The notes below the pieces were generated by a model that saw nothing but the letters and a program-made list of their open reading frames with translations, had not been told where the DNA came from and did not search any database. Made by a program: the position numbers and the translations under genes. Positions 5,744 through 13,295 of a DNA stretch of 13,803 nt are shown one piece after another (within the stretch, counting starts at the first letter, position 1; every line of letters begins with the position of its first letter). Origin of the DNA: Christensenella sp. UBA3792 (lineage in GTDB: Bacteria > Bacillota > Clostridia > Christensenellales > CAG-138); assembly GCA_002369195.1 (NCBI GenBank), contig DFEW01000048.1:1-13803 (forward strand), written 5' to 3'.

Positions 5744-6742
5744 ATGTCATTGATGGATTCGATCAAGGCAAAAGCAAAGGCAGACAAGAAACACATCCTG
5801 CTGCCCGAAGGAACCGAAGAACGCACCGTGCAGGCGGCAGCCCGCATCACGGCGGAAGGCATTGCAAAGGTTACCCTGTTCGGAAAGCCCGAGGAAATTC
5901 GGAAGGTTGCAGACAAATACGGCGTTTCGCTCGAAGGCATCGATATGATCGATCCCGAGACGCATCCGGATTATCAGATGTACGTCGACCGGTTCTATGA
6001 GATGCGCAAGGCGAAGGGCGTCACGCCCGAGAAGGCCGCGGATATGATCAAGAACCCGCTGTTCTTCGCGGCGATGATGATCAAGGACAAGAAGGCGGAC
6101 GGTTTCGTTTCCGGCGCGATCAACACCACCGGCAACACGCTGCGTCCGGGTCTGCAGATCATCAAGATGCGTCCCGGCATCAACACGGTTTCGAGCTTCT
6201 TCATCATGGAGATCCCGAACAAGAAGTACGGCGATGACGGTCTGATGATCTTCGCGGACTGCGCGGTCAACATCGACCCGACCTCCGAACAGCTTGCCGA
6301 AATCGCGATTTCGTCCGCGGCGAGCGCAAAGGCACTCTGCGGCATCGATGCGCGCATCGCGATGCTTTCGTTCTCCACCAAGGGCAGCGCAAAGCATGAG
6401 AACGTCGACAAGGTCCGCATCGCGACCGAGATGGTGCACGAGCGTGCGCCCGAACTCATGGTCGACGGCGAACTGCAGGCGGACGCCGCGCTGGTCGAAT
6501 CCGTCGGTCAGCTCAAGAGCCCCGGAAGCCCTGTTGCCGGCAAGGCGAACGTGCTCGTCTTCCCGGACCTGCAGGCGGGCAACATCGGTTACAAGCTCGT
6601 CCAGCGCCTCGCGGGTGCGGAAGCCATCGGCCCGATCTGCCAGGGCTTTGCGGCGCCGATCAACGATCTGAGCCGCGGCTGCAGCATCGAGGATATCGTT
6701 TCCGTCGTCGCGATCACTGCGGTGCAGGCACAGAACATGTAA
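5744..6742 (+). CDS. pta: Phosphate acetyltransferase (short form)
   Basis: 332 residues. It interconverts acetyl-CoA plus phosphate with acetyl-phosphate plus CoA in the cytoplasm, the first step of acetate formation. Family landmarks are IKAKAKADKK near the N-terminus, TTGNTLRPGLQIIK, LSFSTKGSAKHENV, DGELQADAAL, and the C-terminal GPICQGFAAPINDLSRGCS with the active-site arginine in DLSRG. The length fits the single-domain PTA type without the N-terminal regulatory domain of long enterobacterial Pta. The ATG at 5744 is chosen because GGAGGA at 5730-5735 lies 8 nt upstream and MSLMDSIKAK matches typical Pta N-termini. ackA follows after 15 nt, so the two form an operon. Confidence 0.96.
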   Translation: MSLMDSIKAKAKADKKHILLPEGTEERTVQAAARITAEGIAKVTLFGKPEEIRKVADKYGVSLEGIDMIDPETHPDYQMYVDRFYEMRKAKGVTPEKAADMIKNPLFFAAMMIKDKKADGFVSGAINTTGNTLRPGLQIIKMRPGINTVSSFFIMEIPNKKYGDDGLMIFADCAVNIDPTSEQLAEIAISSAASAKALCGIDARIAMLSFSTKGSAKHENVDKVRIATEMVHERAPELMVDGELQADAALVESVGQLKSPGSPVAGKANVLVFPDLQAGNIGYKLVQRLAGAEAIGPICQGFAAPINDLSRGCSIEDIVSVVAITAVQAQNM

Positions 6743-6757
6743 CGAAAGGAACGAACC

Positions 6758-7960
6758 ATGAAATCGATTCTTGTTATCAACGCAGGCAGCTCCTCTTTGA
6801 AGTATCAGCTGATCGACATCGAGACCGAAGAAGTCCTCGCGAAGGGTCTTTGCGAGCGCATCGGCATCGACGGCAAGCTGACCTATAAGCCGACCAACGG
6901 CGAAAAGCTCGAAAAGGATGCGCCGATGAAGACGCATCAGGACGCGATCGCGCTCGTGCTCGATGTGCTCGTCGATCCGAAGATCGGCGTCATTTCCGAC
7001 ATGTCGTCCATCGCGGCGGTCGGTCACCGCGTCGTCCACGGCGGCACGAAGTTCACCAAGTCCGTGCTGATCGACGACGAAGTCATCGCCATGATCGAGG
7101 AGTGCACGCCGCTCGCGCCGCTGCACAACCCCGCGAACCTCATGGGCATCAACGCCTGCCGCGCCGTCATGCCGAACACTCCGATGGTTGCCGTGTTTGA
7201 CACCGCGTGGGGCATGAGCATGGAGCCGAAAAACTTCCTCTATGCGCTGCCGTATGAAGTCTATGAGAAGTATCAGGTACGTCGCTACGGCTTCCACGGC
7301 ACGTCCCATATGTTCGTTACGCGCGAAGCGCTCAAGCGCATCGGCCGCGAGAACGATCCCGACGTGCGCGTCATCACCTGCCATCTCGGCAACGGTTCTT
7401 CCGTGAGCTGCTCGAAGGGCGGCAAGTGCGTCAACACGTCGATGGGTCTGACGCCGCTCGAAGGTCTGCCGATGGGCACCCGCTGCGGCAGCATCGACCC
7501 GGCGATCGTCCCGTTCCTCGTGAACCGTATGAACGCGACGCCCAAAGAGATCGATACCATGATGAACAAAAAGTCCGGCATGCTCGGCGTGTCCGGCGTG
7601 TCCAGCGATTTCCGCGATCTGTGGTCGGCAAGAAACGAAGGCAACGAGCGCGCGGCGCTCGCACTCGACATGTTCGCGCAGAGCGTGAAGCGCCTCATCG
7701 GCGGCTATGCGGCGGAGATGGACGGCGTGGACTGCATCGTGTTCACCGCGGGCGTCGGCGAGAACGACGCGGCAACGCGCGAGCTCATCATGCAGAACAT
7801 GGATTACCTCGGCATCGACTTCGATTTCGAGCTGAACAAGACCGCGCCGCGCGGCAAAGAAATCGTGCTCAGCAAGCCCGATTCGAAGGTGACCGTCATG
7901 GTTCTGCCGACGAACGAGGAGCTTGCGATTGCGCGCGACACCGCAGCGATCGCACTGTAA
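6758..7960 (+). CDS. ackA: Acetate kinase
   Basis: 400 residues. It converts acetyl-phosphate and ADP to acetate and ATP, completing the Pta-AckA pathway. NAGSSSLK lies at 8-15, GHRVVHGG (R91) at 89-96, PLHNP (H123) at 121-125, D148 in FDTA, GFHGTSH (H180) at 178-184, CHLGNG (H209) at 208-213, GTRCGSIDPA (R242) at 240-249, and TNEE near the C-terminus. These match the catalytic and nucleotide-binding residues known from Methanosarcina AckA, so it should be active. It is odd at residues 151-155, where the near-invariant FHQTM after FDTA is replaced by WGMSM with no change in length. AAAGGAA lies before the ATG. A strong terminator follows, ending the pta-ackA unit. Confidence 0.96.
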   Translation: MKSILVINAGSSSLKYQLIDIETEEVLAKGLCERIGIDGKLTYKPTNGEKLEKDAPMKTHQDAIALVLDVLVDPKIGVISDMSSIAAVGHRVVHGGTKFTKSVLIDDEVIAMIEECTPLAPLHNPANLMGINACRAVMPNTPMVAVFDTAWGMSMEPKNFLYALPYEVYEKYQVRRYGFHGTSHMFVTREALKRIGRENDPDVRVITCHLGNGSSVSCSKGGKCVNTSMGLTPLEGLPMGTRCGSIDPAIVPFLVNRMNATPKEIDTMMNKKSGMLGVSGVSSDFRDLWSARNEGNERAALALDMFAQSVKRLIGGYAAEMDGVDCIVFTAGVGENDAATRELIMQNMDYLGIDFDFELNKTAPRGKEIVLSKPDSKVTVMVLPTNEELAIARDTAAIAL

Positions 7961-7970
7961 GCGTAGCCAC

Positions 7971-8001
7971 GGGCTGCGGATTTGTTTCCGCAGCCCTTTT
8001 T
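7971..8001 (+). terminator. Rho-independent terminator of pta-ackA
   Basis: A perfect 10-bp GC-rich stem (GGGCTGCGGA at 7971-7980 with 7987-7996), a TTTGTT loop and a run of five T. It ends only 7 nt before the recJ start codon. Confidence 0.92.
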
Positions 8002-8008
8002 ATGCCAT

Positions 8009-9985
8009 ATGGAGTTTCAACGTACGGACGCGCGTCCCGTTTGTGACGCGATCATCGAATCGATTCAGACCCGCTTCGGGTTCAGCAAGCCCTTTGCCGC
8101 CATGCTGGCGCGCCGAGGGCTGGTTGACGATGCGTCCGTGACGGCATACCTGCACCCGGAGGCGCAGAGCCTGCCCGATCCGTTCGGACTGAAGGACATG
8201 GATCGCGCGGCGGCGCGCGTCAAAGCGGCGATCGCGGCGGGCGAACGCATCTGCGTGTACGGCGACTACGATACCGACGGCGTGTGCGCGACGTCGATCC
8301 TGACCGATGCGCTCAAGTGCCTTCACGCAAACGTGACGTACCTGCTGCCGAGCCGGCAGGGGGACGGATACGGGCTCAGCAACCGCGCGGTCGACGCGAT
8401 GCACGCGGACGGCGTGCGTCTGATCGTGACCGTGGACAACGGCATTTCCGCGCATGCGGAGATCGACTATGCAAAAACGCTCGGCGTCGAAACCGTCGTG
8501 ACCGATCATCACCGCTGTCATGAGACGCTGCCCGCGGCGGAGGCGGTCGTCTGCTCGTCGCGCACCGATCAGGACGCGGCGTACGGATGCCTTTGCGGGG
8601 CTGCCGTGGCGATGCTGCTTGCCGGCGCGCTCGGCGCGGACGTCGGACGGTATTTGCCGGTGGCGGCGCTCGCCACGATGGCGGACGTCGTGCCGCTGCA
8701 GCCGTTCAATCGCACGATCGTCAAAAAGGGACTGCCGCTCGTGAGCGGACATCCCGCGCTTGCCGCGCTGCTCGATGCGGCGGGCGTGCAGGACGTGACC
8801 GGAGAGGGAACGCTGTCGTTTCTGCTTGCGCCGCGCATCAATGCGGCGGGACGCATGGGCGACGCGACGCGCGCGGTGCGGCTGCTGCTGACCGACGATC
8901 CGAACGAGCGCAGGGCGATCGCGACCGAGCTGGAAAGTGAGAACGTGCGGCGACGGGCGGAGGAGCAGCGCATCTTCCGCGAAGCCGAGGTGCAGATAAA
9001 CGAGACCGAACCGCGCATCCTCGTGCTGCGCGGCGAGGACTGGAACACCGGCGTGATCGGCATCGTCGCGTCGCGGCTCGTCGAACGGTATCGCTGTCCG
9101 GTGCTGCTGTTTTCGACGGTCAACGGACTGCTGGTCGGATCGGGACGGAGCGTGCCCGCAATCGACCTGTTTGCGCTCCTGACGCGCCACCAAACCATGT
9201 TTACGCGTTTCGGCGGGCATCGGCTCGCCGCGGGCGCAACCCTGCTTCCCGAGCGCTTTGAGACGCTGAAACAGGAATTGCAGTCCGACGTGTGCGGCCT
9301 GTTCCCGCAGGGACTTCCCGCGGAGCCGATCCGCTACGAGGATACGCTCGCAGTTTCGGATCTGACGCTGACCTTTGCGAAGGAGCTTACGCTGCTTTCG
9401 CCGTTCGGCGAGGGAAACCGAATGCCGCTGTTCTGCGTGGAAGGGACGCTGTCGGGTGTGCGCGTCATGGGACGCGATGGCTCGCACCTCGGCGCAAAGC
9501 TGACGGACGGCGGCAGGGAGGTGCGGCTCGTGGCATTCGGTATGGGAGACCGGTATGCGCAGTGGAGCGCGCTCGAACGCGCGCAGGCGCTGGTGTCGGT
9601 CGAACTGTCGAGCTATCTCGGAAAGCCGGAACTGTCCGTGCGCACGGAGGCGGTGCGCGCGCCGATCGACGACGCGACGGAAGCGGCCGTGTCCGCATGC
9701 ATCCACGCGATCCGCTACGGAACGGAACTGCCGGACCGGACCGTGCTCGACGCGCTTCCGAAGGTGTCCGAGACGCAGATTCGCGAGACCTACCGGCGGC
9801 TGCTGGACCGGCTGCGGCAGGGCGTGTCGATCGACTGTCTCGACGCTGCGGAGCGCACGGCGATGCTGCCGCTGCTGGAAATCGGCGTGTTGCGGGTCGA
9901 AAACGGATGTTTTTTGACGCAGACGGTGCAGGAAAAGAAACAAATTCAAAAAGCCCTCTTGTATCCGGTGCTGTGTTTGGAGTAA
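8009..9985 (+). CDS. recJ: Single-stranded-DNA-specific 5'-3' exonuclease RecJ
   Basis: 658 residues. RecJ is a DHH-superfamily nuclease that degrades single-stranded DNA 5' to 3' in recombination and mismatch or base-excision repair. The motifs are complete: GDYDTDG (85-91), TVDNGIS (141-147), TDHH (165-168), ATMADVV (222-228), INAAGRMG (277-284) and the DHHA1 motif FGGHRLAAGA (401-410). The region after ~430 fits the RecJ OB-fold domain, and a further C-terminal extension follows it. The first plausible start is the ATG at 8009, which gives a normal N-terminus but has no Shine-Dalgarno sequence: the bases upstream are the T-run of the ackA terminator. The in-frame TTG at 7982 lies in the terminator loop. 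This is the first gene of the recJ-relA-dtd-MBL-hemZ cluster. Function is certain; the start is less so. Confidence 0.93.
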   Translation: MEFQRTDARPVCDAIIESIQTRFGFSKPFAAMLARRGLVDDASVTAYLHPEAQSLPDPFGLKDMDRAAARVKAAIAAGERICVYGDYDTDGVCATSILTDALKCLHANVTYLLPSRQGDGYGLSNRAVDAMHADGVRLIVTVDNGISAHAEIDYAKTLGVETVVTDHHRCHETLPAAEAVVCSSRTDQDAAYGCLCGAAVAMLLAGALGADVGRYLPVAALATMADVVPLQPFNRTIVKKGLPLVSGHPALAALLDAAGVQDVTGEGTLSFLLAPRINAAGRMGDATRAVRLLLTDDPNERRAIATELESENVRRRAEEQRIFREAEVQINETEPRILVLRGEDWNTGVIGIVASRLVERYRCPVLLFSTVNGLLVGSGRSVPAIDLFALLTRHQTMFTRFGGHRLAAGATLLPERFETLKQELQSDVCGLFPQGLPAEPIRYEDTLAVSDLTLTFAKELTLLSPFGEGNRMPLFCVEGTLSGVRVMGRDGSHLGAKLTDGGREVRLVAFGMGDRYAQWSALERAQALVSVELSSYLGKPELSVRTEAVRAPIDDATEAAVSACIHAIRYGTELPDRTVLDALPKVSETQIRETYRRLLDRLRQGVSIDCLDAAERTAMLPLLEIGVLRVENGCFLTQTVQEKKQIQKALLYPVLCLE

Positions 9986-9988
9986 AAT
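9959..9988 (+). promoter_or_regulatory. Possible internal promoter before relA
   Basis: TTGTAT (9959-9964) and TAAAAT (9983-9988) are separated by 18 bp at the 3' end of recJ. The -10 matches five of six consensus bases, the -35 only three. It would give relA a leader of about 25 nt. This is weak evidence from sequence match alone. Confidence 0.3.
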
Positions 9989-10004
9989 AAAAAGGTTGGG
10001 ACGG

Positions 10005-10012
10005 AAAGGAGG
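10005..10012 (+). promoter_or_regulatory. Ribosome binding site deciding the relA start
   Basis: AAAGGAGG directly abuts an ATG at 10013, which is too close for initiation there, and stands 6 nt before the in-frame ATG at 10019. The second ATG is therefore the start. Confidence 0.8.
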
Positions 10013-10018
10013 ATGCGC

Positions 10019-12193
10019 ATGGAAGAAGAATTACTGAGACGCTTTTCGGAACGCTTCGGCGAAGAAGAGTCCAAAAAGATGGCGGAGGCGATCGAGTTCG
10101 CGTCGCGCGTGCATTGCAACCAGCGCCGCGACGACGGCACGCCGTTTGTGACGCATCCGCTGACCGTTGCGTCTTATCTGCTCGATATGGGCATGGATGC
10201 GCCGACCGTGATCGCGGGCGTGCTGCACGACACCGTCGAGGACGGCGACAACGTGCAGATTGCGGACATCGAGAAAACGTTCGGAAAGGAAGTCGCGTTC
10301 CTGGTCGACGGCGTAACGAAGCTGACCATTTCGGGAAAGCAGACCTACGTGACCAAGAAGCAGGAGCAGACGGAGAACCTTCGAAAGCTCTTTCTGGCGA
10401 TCGCCGAGGACGTGCGCGTCGTCATCATCAAGCTGGCGGACCGCCTGCACAACATGCGCACGATCGACGTTTGTTCGCCGGCAAAGCAGCTCAAAAAATC
10501 AAAGGAAACGATCGAGGTCTACGCGCCGCTCGCACACCGCTTCGGCATGGGCGCGATCCGCAGTGAGCTGGAGGACCTTTCGTTCCGCTACCTGCTGCCG
10601 GAGGAGTACGAGAACATCAAGGCGCAGGTTGACGTGCAGCAAAAGGAGCGCCTTGCGCTTCTGAACAGCGCGATGGAGCAGATGAAGACGCTGATGAAGG
10701 ATGCGGACATCGAGTGTTCGATCTCCGGCAGACCGAAGCATCTCTATTCGTCCTACCGCAAGATGCAGCGCAACAACTGCACGCTGCACGAGCTGTACGA
10801 CCTGATCGCGATCCGCATCATCGTCAACACGGTGACGGACTGCTACGCGGCGCTCGGCGTCATTCACGCGACGTGGAAGCCGCTGCCCGGACGGTTCAAG
10901 GACTATATCGCGATGCCGAAGCCGAACCTGTACCGCTCGCTGCACACGACGGTCATGGACGAGAACGGCATGCCGTTCGAGGTGCAGATCCGCACGAAGG
11001 AGATGCACGCAACCGCGGAATACGGCATTGCGGCGCATTGGATGTACAAGGAAGGCCGCCAGTCGATGACCGAGCTCGACCGCAAGACGTCGTGGCTGCG
11101 GCAGGTGCTGGAAGCGGAGGAGACGACCGAGGACAGCAAGGAATTCGTCGACAACATCCTGAAGGACTTTTTGGGCGAGTACGTCTTCGTGCTGACGCCC
11201 AAGGGCGAGATCATCGACCTGCCGGTCGGTTCGACGCCGCTGGACTTTGCGTACCGCATCCATACGAACATCGGGCACCATTGCCAGCACGCGCGCGTGA
11301 ACGGCAATGTGGTGCGTCTCGATTACAAGCTCAAGACCAACGACGTTGTGGAGATCATCACGTCGAACGCGCAGGCGGGGCCGAGCCGCGACTGGCTCTC
11401 GATCGTCAAGACGCAGTCGGCGAAGAACAAGATCCGGCAATGGTTCAAGCATGAGAACCGCGAGGAGAACGTACAGCGCGGACGCGAGATGCTCGAGGAG
11501 GCGGCGAAGCGCCACGGGCAGAGTCTCGCGATCCTGATGAAGCCGGAATACTATAACGAAGTTTTAAAGCGCCACAACATCTCGACGGTCGACGATCTGT
11601 ATTCGGCGATCGGCTTCGGCGGCGTGTCCGCCGGACAGGTGCTGCACAAGCTCATCGATCTGCATCGCAAGGAGGAACGCCTCGACGAGATGCAGAAGAA
11701 GCTCGAAAGCGGCGAGATCAAGGAGCCGAAAAAGCCGCTGCACAAGGCGAACCCGAACGGGATCATCGTGCACGGCGATCCGGGCATGGCGGTGTTCTTC
11801 GGAAACTGCTGCAATCCGCTGCCGGGCGATCCGATCGTCGGCTACGTCACGCGCGGACGCGGCGTGTCCGTGCATCGAGCGGACTGCAAGAACGTGCAGA
11901 GCTTGATGCAGGAAGCCGACCGCATGATCGAGGTCGAATGGGCGCTCGACGAGCGCACGAACTTCTCGGCGACGATCCGCGTGTTCATCGAGGATAAGCC
12001 CGGCTCGCTGCTCGAGGTTTCGAAGGTGCTGCTGAGCTTGAACGTGAACATGACCGATCTCAAAAGCAAATCGACCGAGGACGGCTATGCGGCGATGGAA
12101 ATCACCTGCACGGTCTCCACGTCCGAGCAGCTCAACGTCATCGTCTCGAACCTTCGCAAGCTCAAGCAGGTCGTAGACGTATTTCGCGTATAG
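10019..12193 (+). CDS. relA: Bifunctional (p)ppGpp synthetase/hydrolase (Rel/RelA-SpoT family)
   Basis: 724 residues, full length. It makes and degrades the stringent-response alarmone (p)ppGpp. The N-terminal HD hydrolase has H46, LHDTVED (H70, D71) and LADRLHNMR (139-147). The synthetase domain has GRPKHLYSSYRKM (237-249), YDLIAIRI, RFKDYIAMPKPN and SLHTTV, and AEYGIAAHW (333-341). RFKD is the RxKD form associated with bifunctional Rel rather than monofunctional RelA. Next come a TGS domain (from about 388, VFVLTPKGEIIDLP), a zinc-finger/RIS region with a CC pair (597-598, FGNCCNPLPGD), and a C-terminal ACT domain (about 650-724). It lies 33 nt after recJ and 9 nt before dtd. No domain looks damaged. 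Confidence 0.96.
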   Translation: MEEELLRRFSERFGEEESKKMAEAIEFASRVHCNQRRDDGTPFVTHPLTVASYLLDMGMDAPTVIAGVLHDTVEDGDNVQIADIEKTFGKEVAFLVDGVTKLTISGKQTYVTKKQEQTENLRKLFLAIAEDVRVVIIKLADRLHNMRTIDVCSPAKQLKKSKETIEVYAPLAHRFGMGAIRSELEDLSFRYLLPEEYENIKAQVDVQQKERLALLNSAMEQMKTLMKDADIECSISGRPKHLYSSYRKMQRNNCTLHELYDLIAIRIIVNTVTDCYAALGVIHATWKPLPGRFKDYIAMPKPNLYRSLHTTVMDENGMPFEVQIRTKEMHATAEYGIAAHWMYKEGRQSMTELDRKTSWLRQVLEAEETTEDSKEFVDNILKDFLGEYVFVLTPKGEIIDLPVGSTPLDFAYRIHTNIGHHCQHARVNGNVVRLDYKLKTNDVVEIITSNAQAGPSRDWLSIVKTQSAKNKIRQWFKHENREENVQRGREMLEEAAKRHGQSLAILMKPEYYNEVLKRHNISTVDDLYSAIGFGGVSAGQVLHKLIDLHRKEERLDEMQKKLESGEIKEPKKPLHKANPNGIIVHGDPGMAVFFGNCCNPLPGDPIVGYVTRGRGVSVHRADCKNVQSLMQEADRMIEVEWALDERTNFSATIRVFIEDKPGSLLEVSKVLLSLNVNMTDLKSKSTEDGYAAMEITCTVSTSEQLNVIVSNLRKLKQVVDVFRV

Positions 12194-12202
12194 GAGGGGC
12201 AT

Positions 12203-12649
12203 ATGCGGGCGGTTGTGCAGCGCGTCACCTCGGCGTCGGTTGCGGTCGACGGCGAGACGATCGGCGCGATTTCGGACGGTCTGTGCGTGCTGCTTGGCGT
12301 ATCGGTCGACGATACACAAAGCGACGCGGATTATATTTCAGACAAGCTTTTGGGACTTCGCATCTTCGACGACGAGAACGGCGTGCCGAACAAATCGGTC
12401 GTCGACATCGGCGGCACGATCCTGCTGATTTCCCAGTTTACGCTGCTGGGCGACGCCAGAAAGGGCAGGCGCCCGAGCTATATTTTCGCCGCGCGTCCCG
12501 AGCAGGCGATCCCGCTGTACGAGCGGTGCATCGCAAAACTTCGGAGCACCGTTTCGGTCGAGACCGGACGGTTCGGCGCGGACATGAAGGTGTCGATCCA
12601 AAACGACGGCCCCTTCACGATTCTTTTGGATTCCAAGAAAGGATTCTGA
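12203..12649 (+). CDS. dtd: D-aminoacyl-tRNA deacylase
   Basis: 148 residues, the usual family size. It hydrolyses D-amino acids (and glycine mischarged on tRNA-Ala) from tRNA in the cytoplasm, keeping translation homochiral. The N-terminus MRAVVQRVTSASV is characteristic. The active-site motifs are present: SQFTL at 77-81 and NDGPFT at 134-139, the latter carrying the Gly-cisPro that rejects L-aminoacyl substrates. The usual residue after GP is valine, here phenylalanine. AGGAGG at 12192-12197 overlaps the relA stop codon and serves the ATG at 12203, which suggests translational coupling. The relA-dtd pairing is conserved across Firmicutes. Confidence 0.96.
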   Translation: MRAVVQRVTSASVAVDGETIGAISDGLCVLLGVSVDDTQSDADYISDKLLGLRIFDDENGVPNKSVVDIGGTILLISQFTLLGDARKGRRPSYIFAARPEQAIPLYERCIAKLRSTVSVETGRFGADMKVSIQNDGPFTILLDSKKGF

Positions 12650-12650
12650 C

Positions 12651-13295
12651 ATGCTGCTGTACATCTATCCCTGCGGTCCGGTGGCGGCGAACATGATGTT
12701 TTTCGGACGCGACGGCAGCAAGACCGTTGCGGTCGTCGATCCGTCGGACGCCGATCTGGCGTTCGCCGTTCTGAAGGAGCACGGCTGGACGCTGTCGGAT
12801 ATCCTTGTTACGCACCGACATTTCGATCACATGCTCGGCGTCGCCGCGCTCAAGGCGGAGACGAACGCGACGATCTATGTTTCCGAGGAAGACGCCTGCG
12901 GGCTGACAAGCAATCTCCAGAGTCTGTCGCTGATGCAGCGCATTTCGATCACGCCGGTCGAGCCGGACGTGAAGCTGCACGACGGCGACACGTTCGAGGC
13001 GGCAGGACTCAAAATCCGCGCGCTCGCCACGCCCGGACACACGGTCGGCGGCATGACGTTCGTCTGCGACGAAGCGCGCTGCGCGTTCTGCGGCGATACT
13101 CTGTTCCGCGAAAGCTACGGGCGCACCGATCTGCCGACCGGCGACTGGCGCGCGATCCGCGACTCGATCCGCGACGTGATCCTGCAGCTTCCGGAGGATT
13201 ACCGTCTGTATCCCGGACACGACGAGGCGACGACTGTTGCGCACGAGCGCGCGGCCAATCCGATCATCAGCGAGGAAGAACCGTGGTTTGTTTAA
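12651..13295 (+). CDS. Metallo-beta-lactamase-fold hydrolase (glyoxalase II-like)
   Basis: 214 residues. All metal ligands are present: THRHFDH (H55, H57, D59, H60), GHTVGG (H130), GDTLF (D149) and YPGHD (H190). The spacing fits the glyoxalase II-like MBL hydrolases that often sit between dtd and hemZ in Clostridia. Hydroxyacylglutathione or another thioester substrate is possible, but the true substrate of this clustered paralogue is not established, so I leave the name general. It starts 1 nt after the dtd stop, with AAAGGA at 12638-12643 inside the dtd end, so translation is probably coupled. Its last 13 nt overlap the preferred start of hemZ. Confidence 0.93.
   Translation: MLLYIYPCGPVAANMMFFGRDGSKTVAVVDPSDADLAFAVLKEHGWTLSDILVTHRHFDHMLGVAALKAETNATIYVSEEDACGLTSNLQSLSLMQRISITPVEPDVKLHDGDTFEAAGLKIRALATPGHTVGGMTFVCDEARCAFCGDTLFRESYGRTDLPTGDWRAIRDSIRDVILQLPEDYRLYPGHDEATTVAHERAANPIISEEEPWFV

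Noticed and set aside
5747..7384. 545-codon minus-strand open frame opposite pta and ackA
   Set aside because: It spans two well-recognised genes and the gap between them. Composition (D, R, V, H-rich) is typical of an antisense shadow, and the long openness follows from GC-rich codon bias.
8000..9949. 649-codon minus-strand open frame opposite recJ
   Set aside because: It is a mirror of a complete recJ with all motifs; the antisense product is R/H/Q-rich with no domain.
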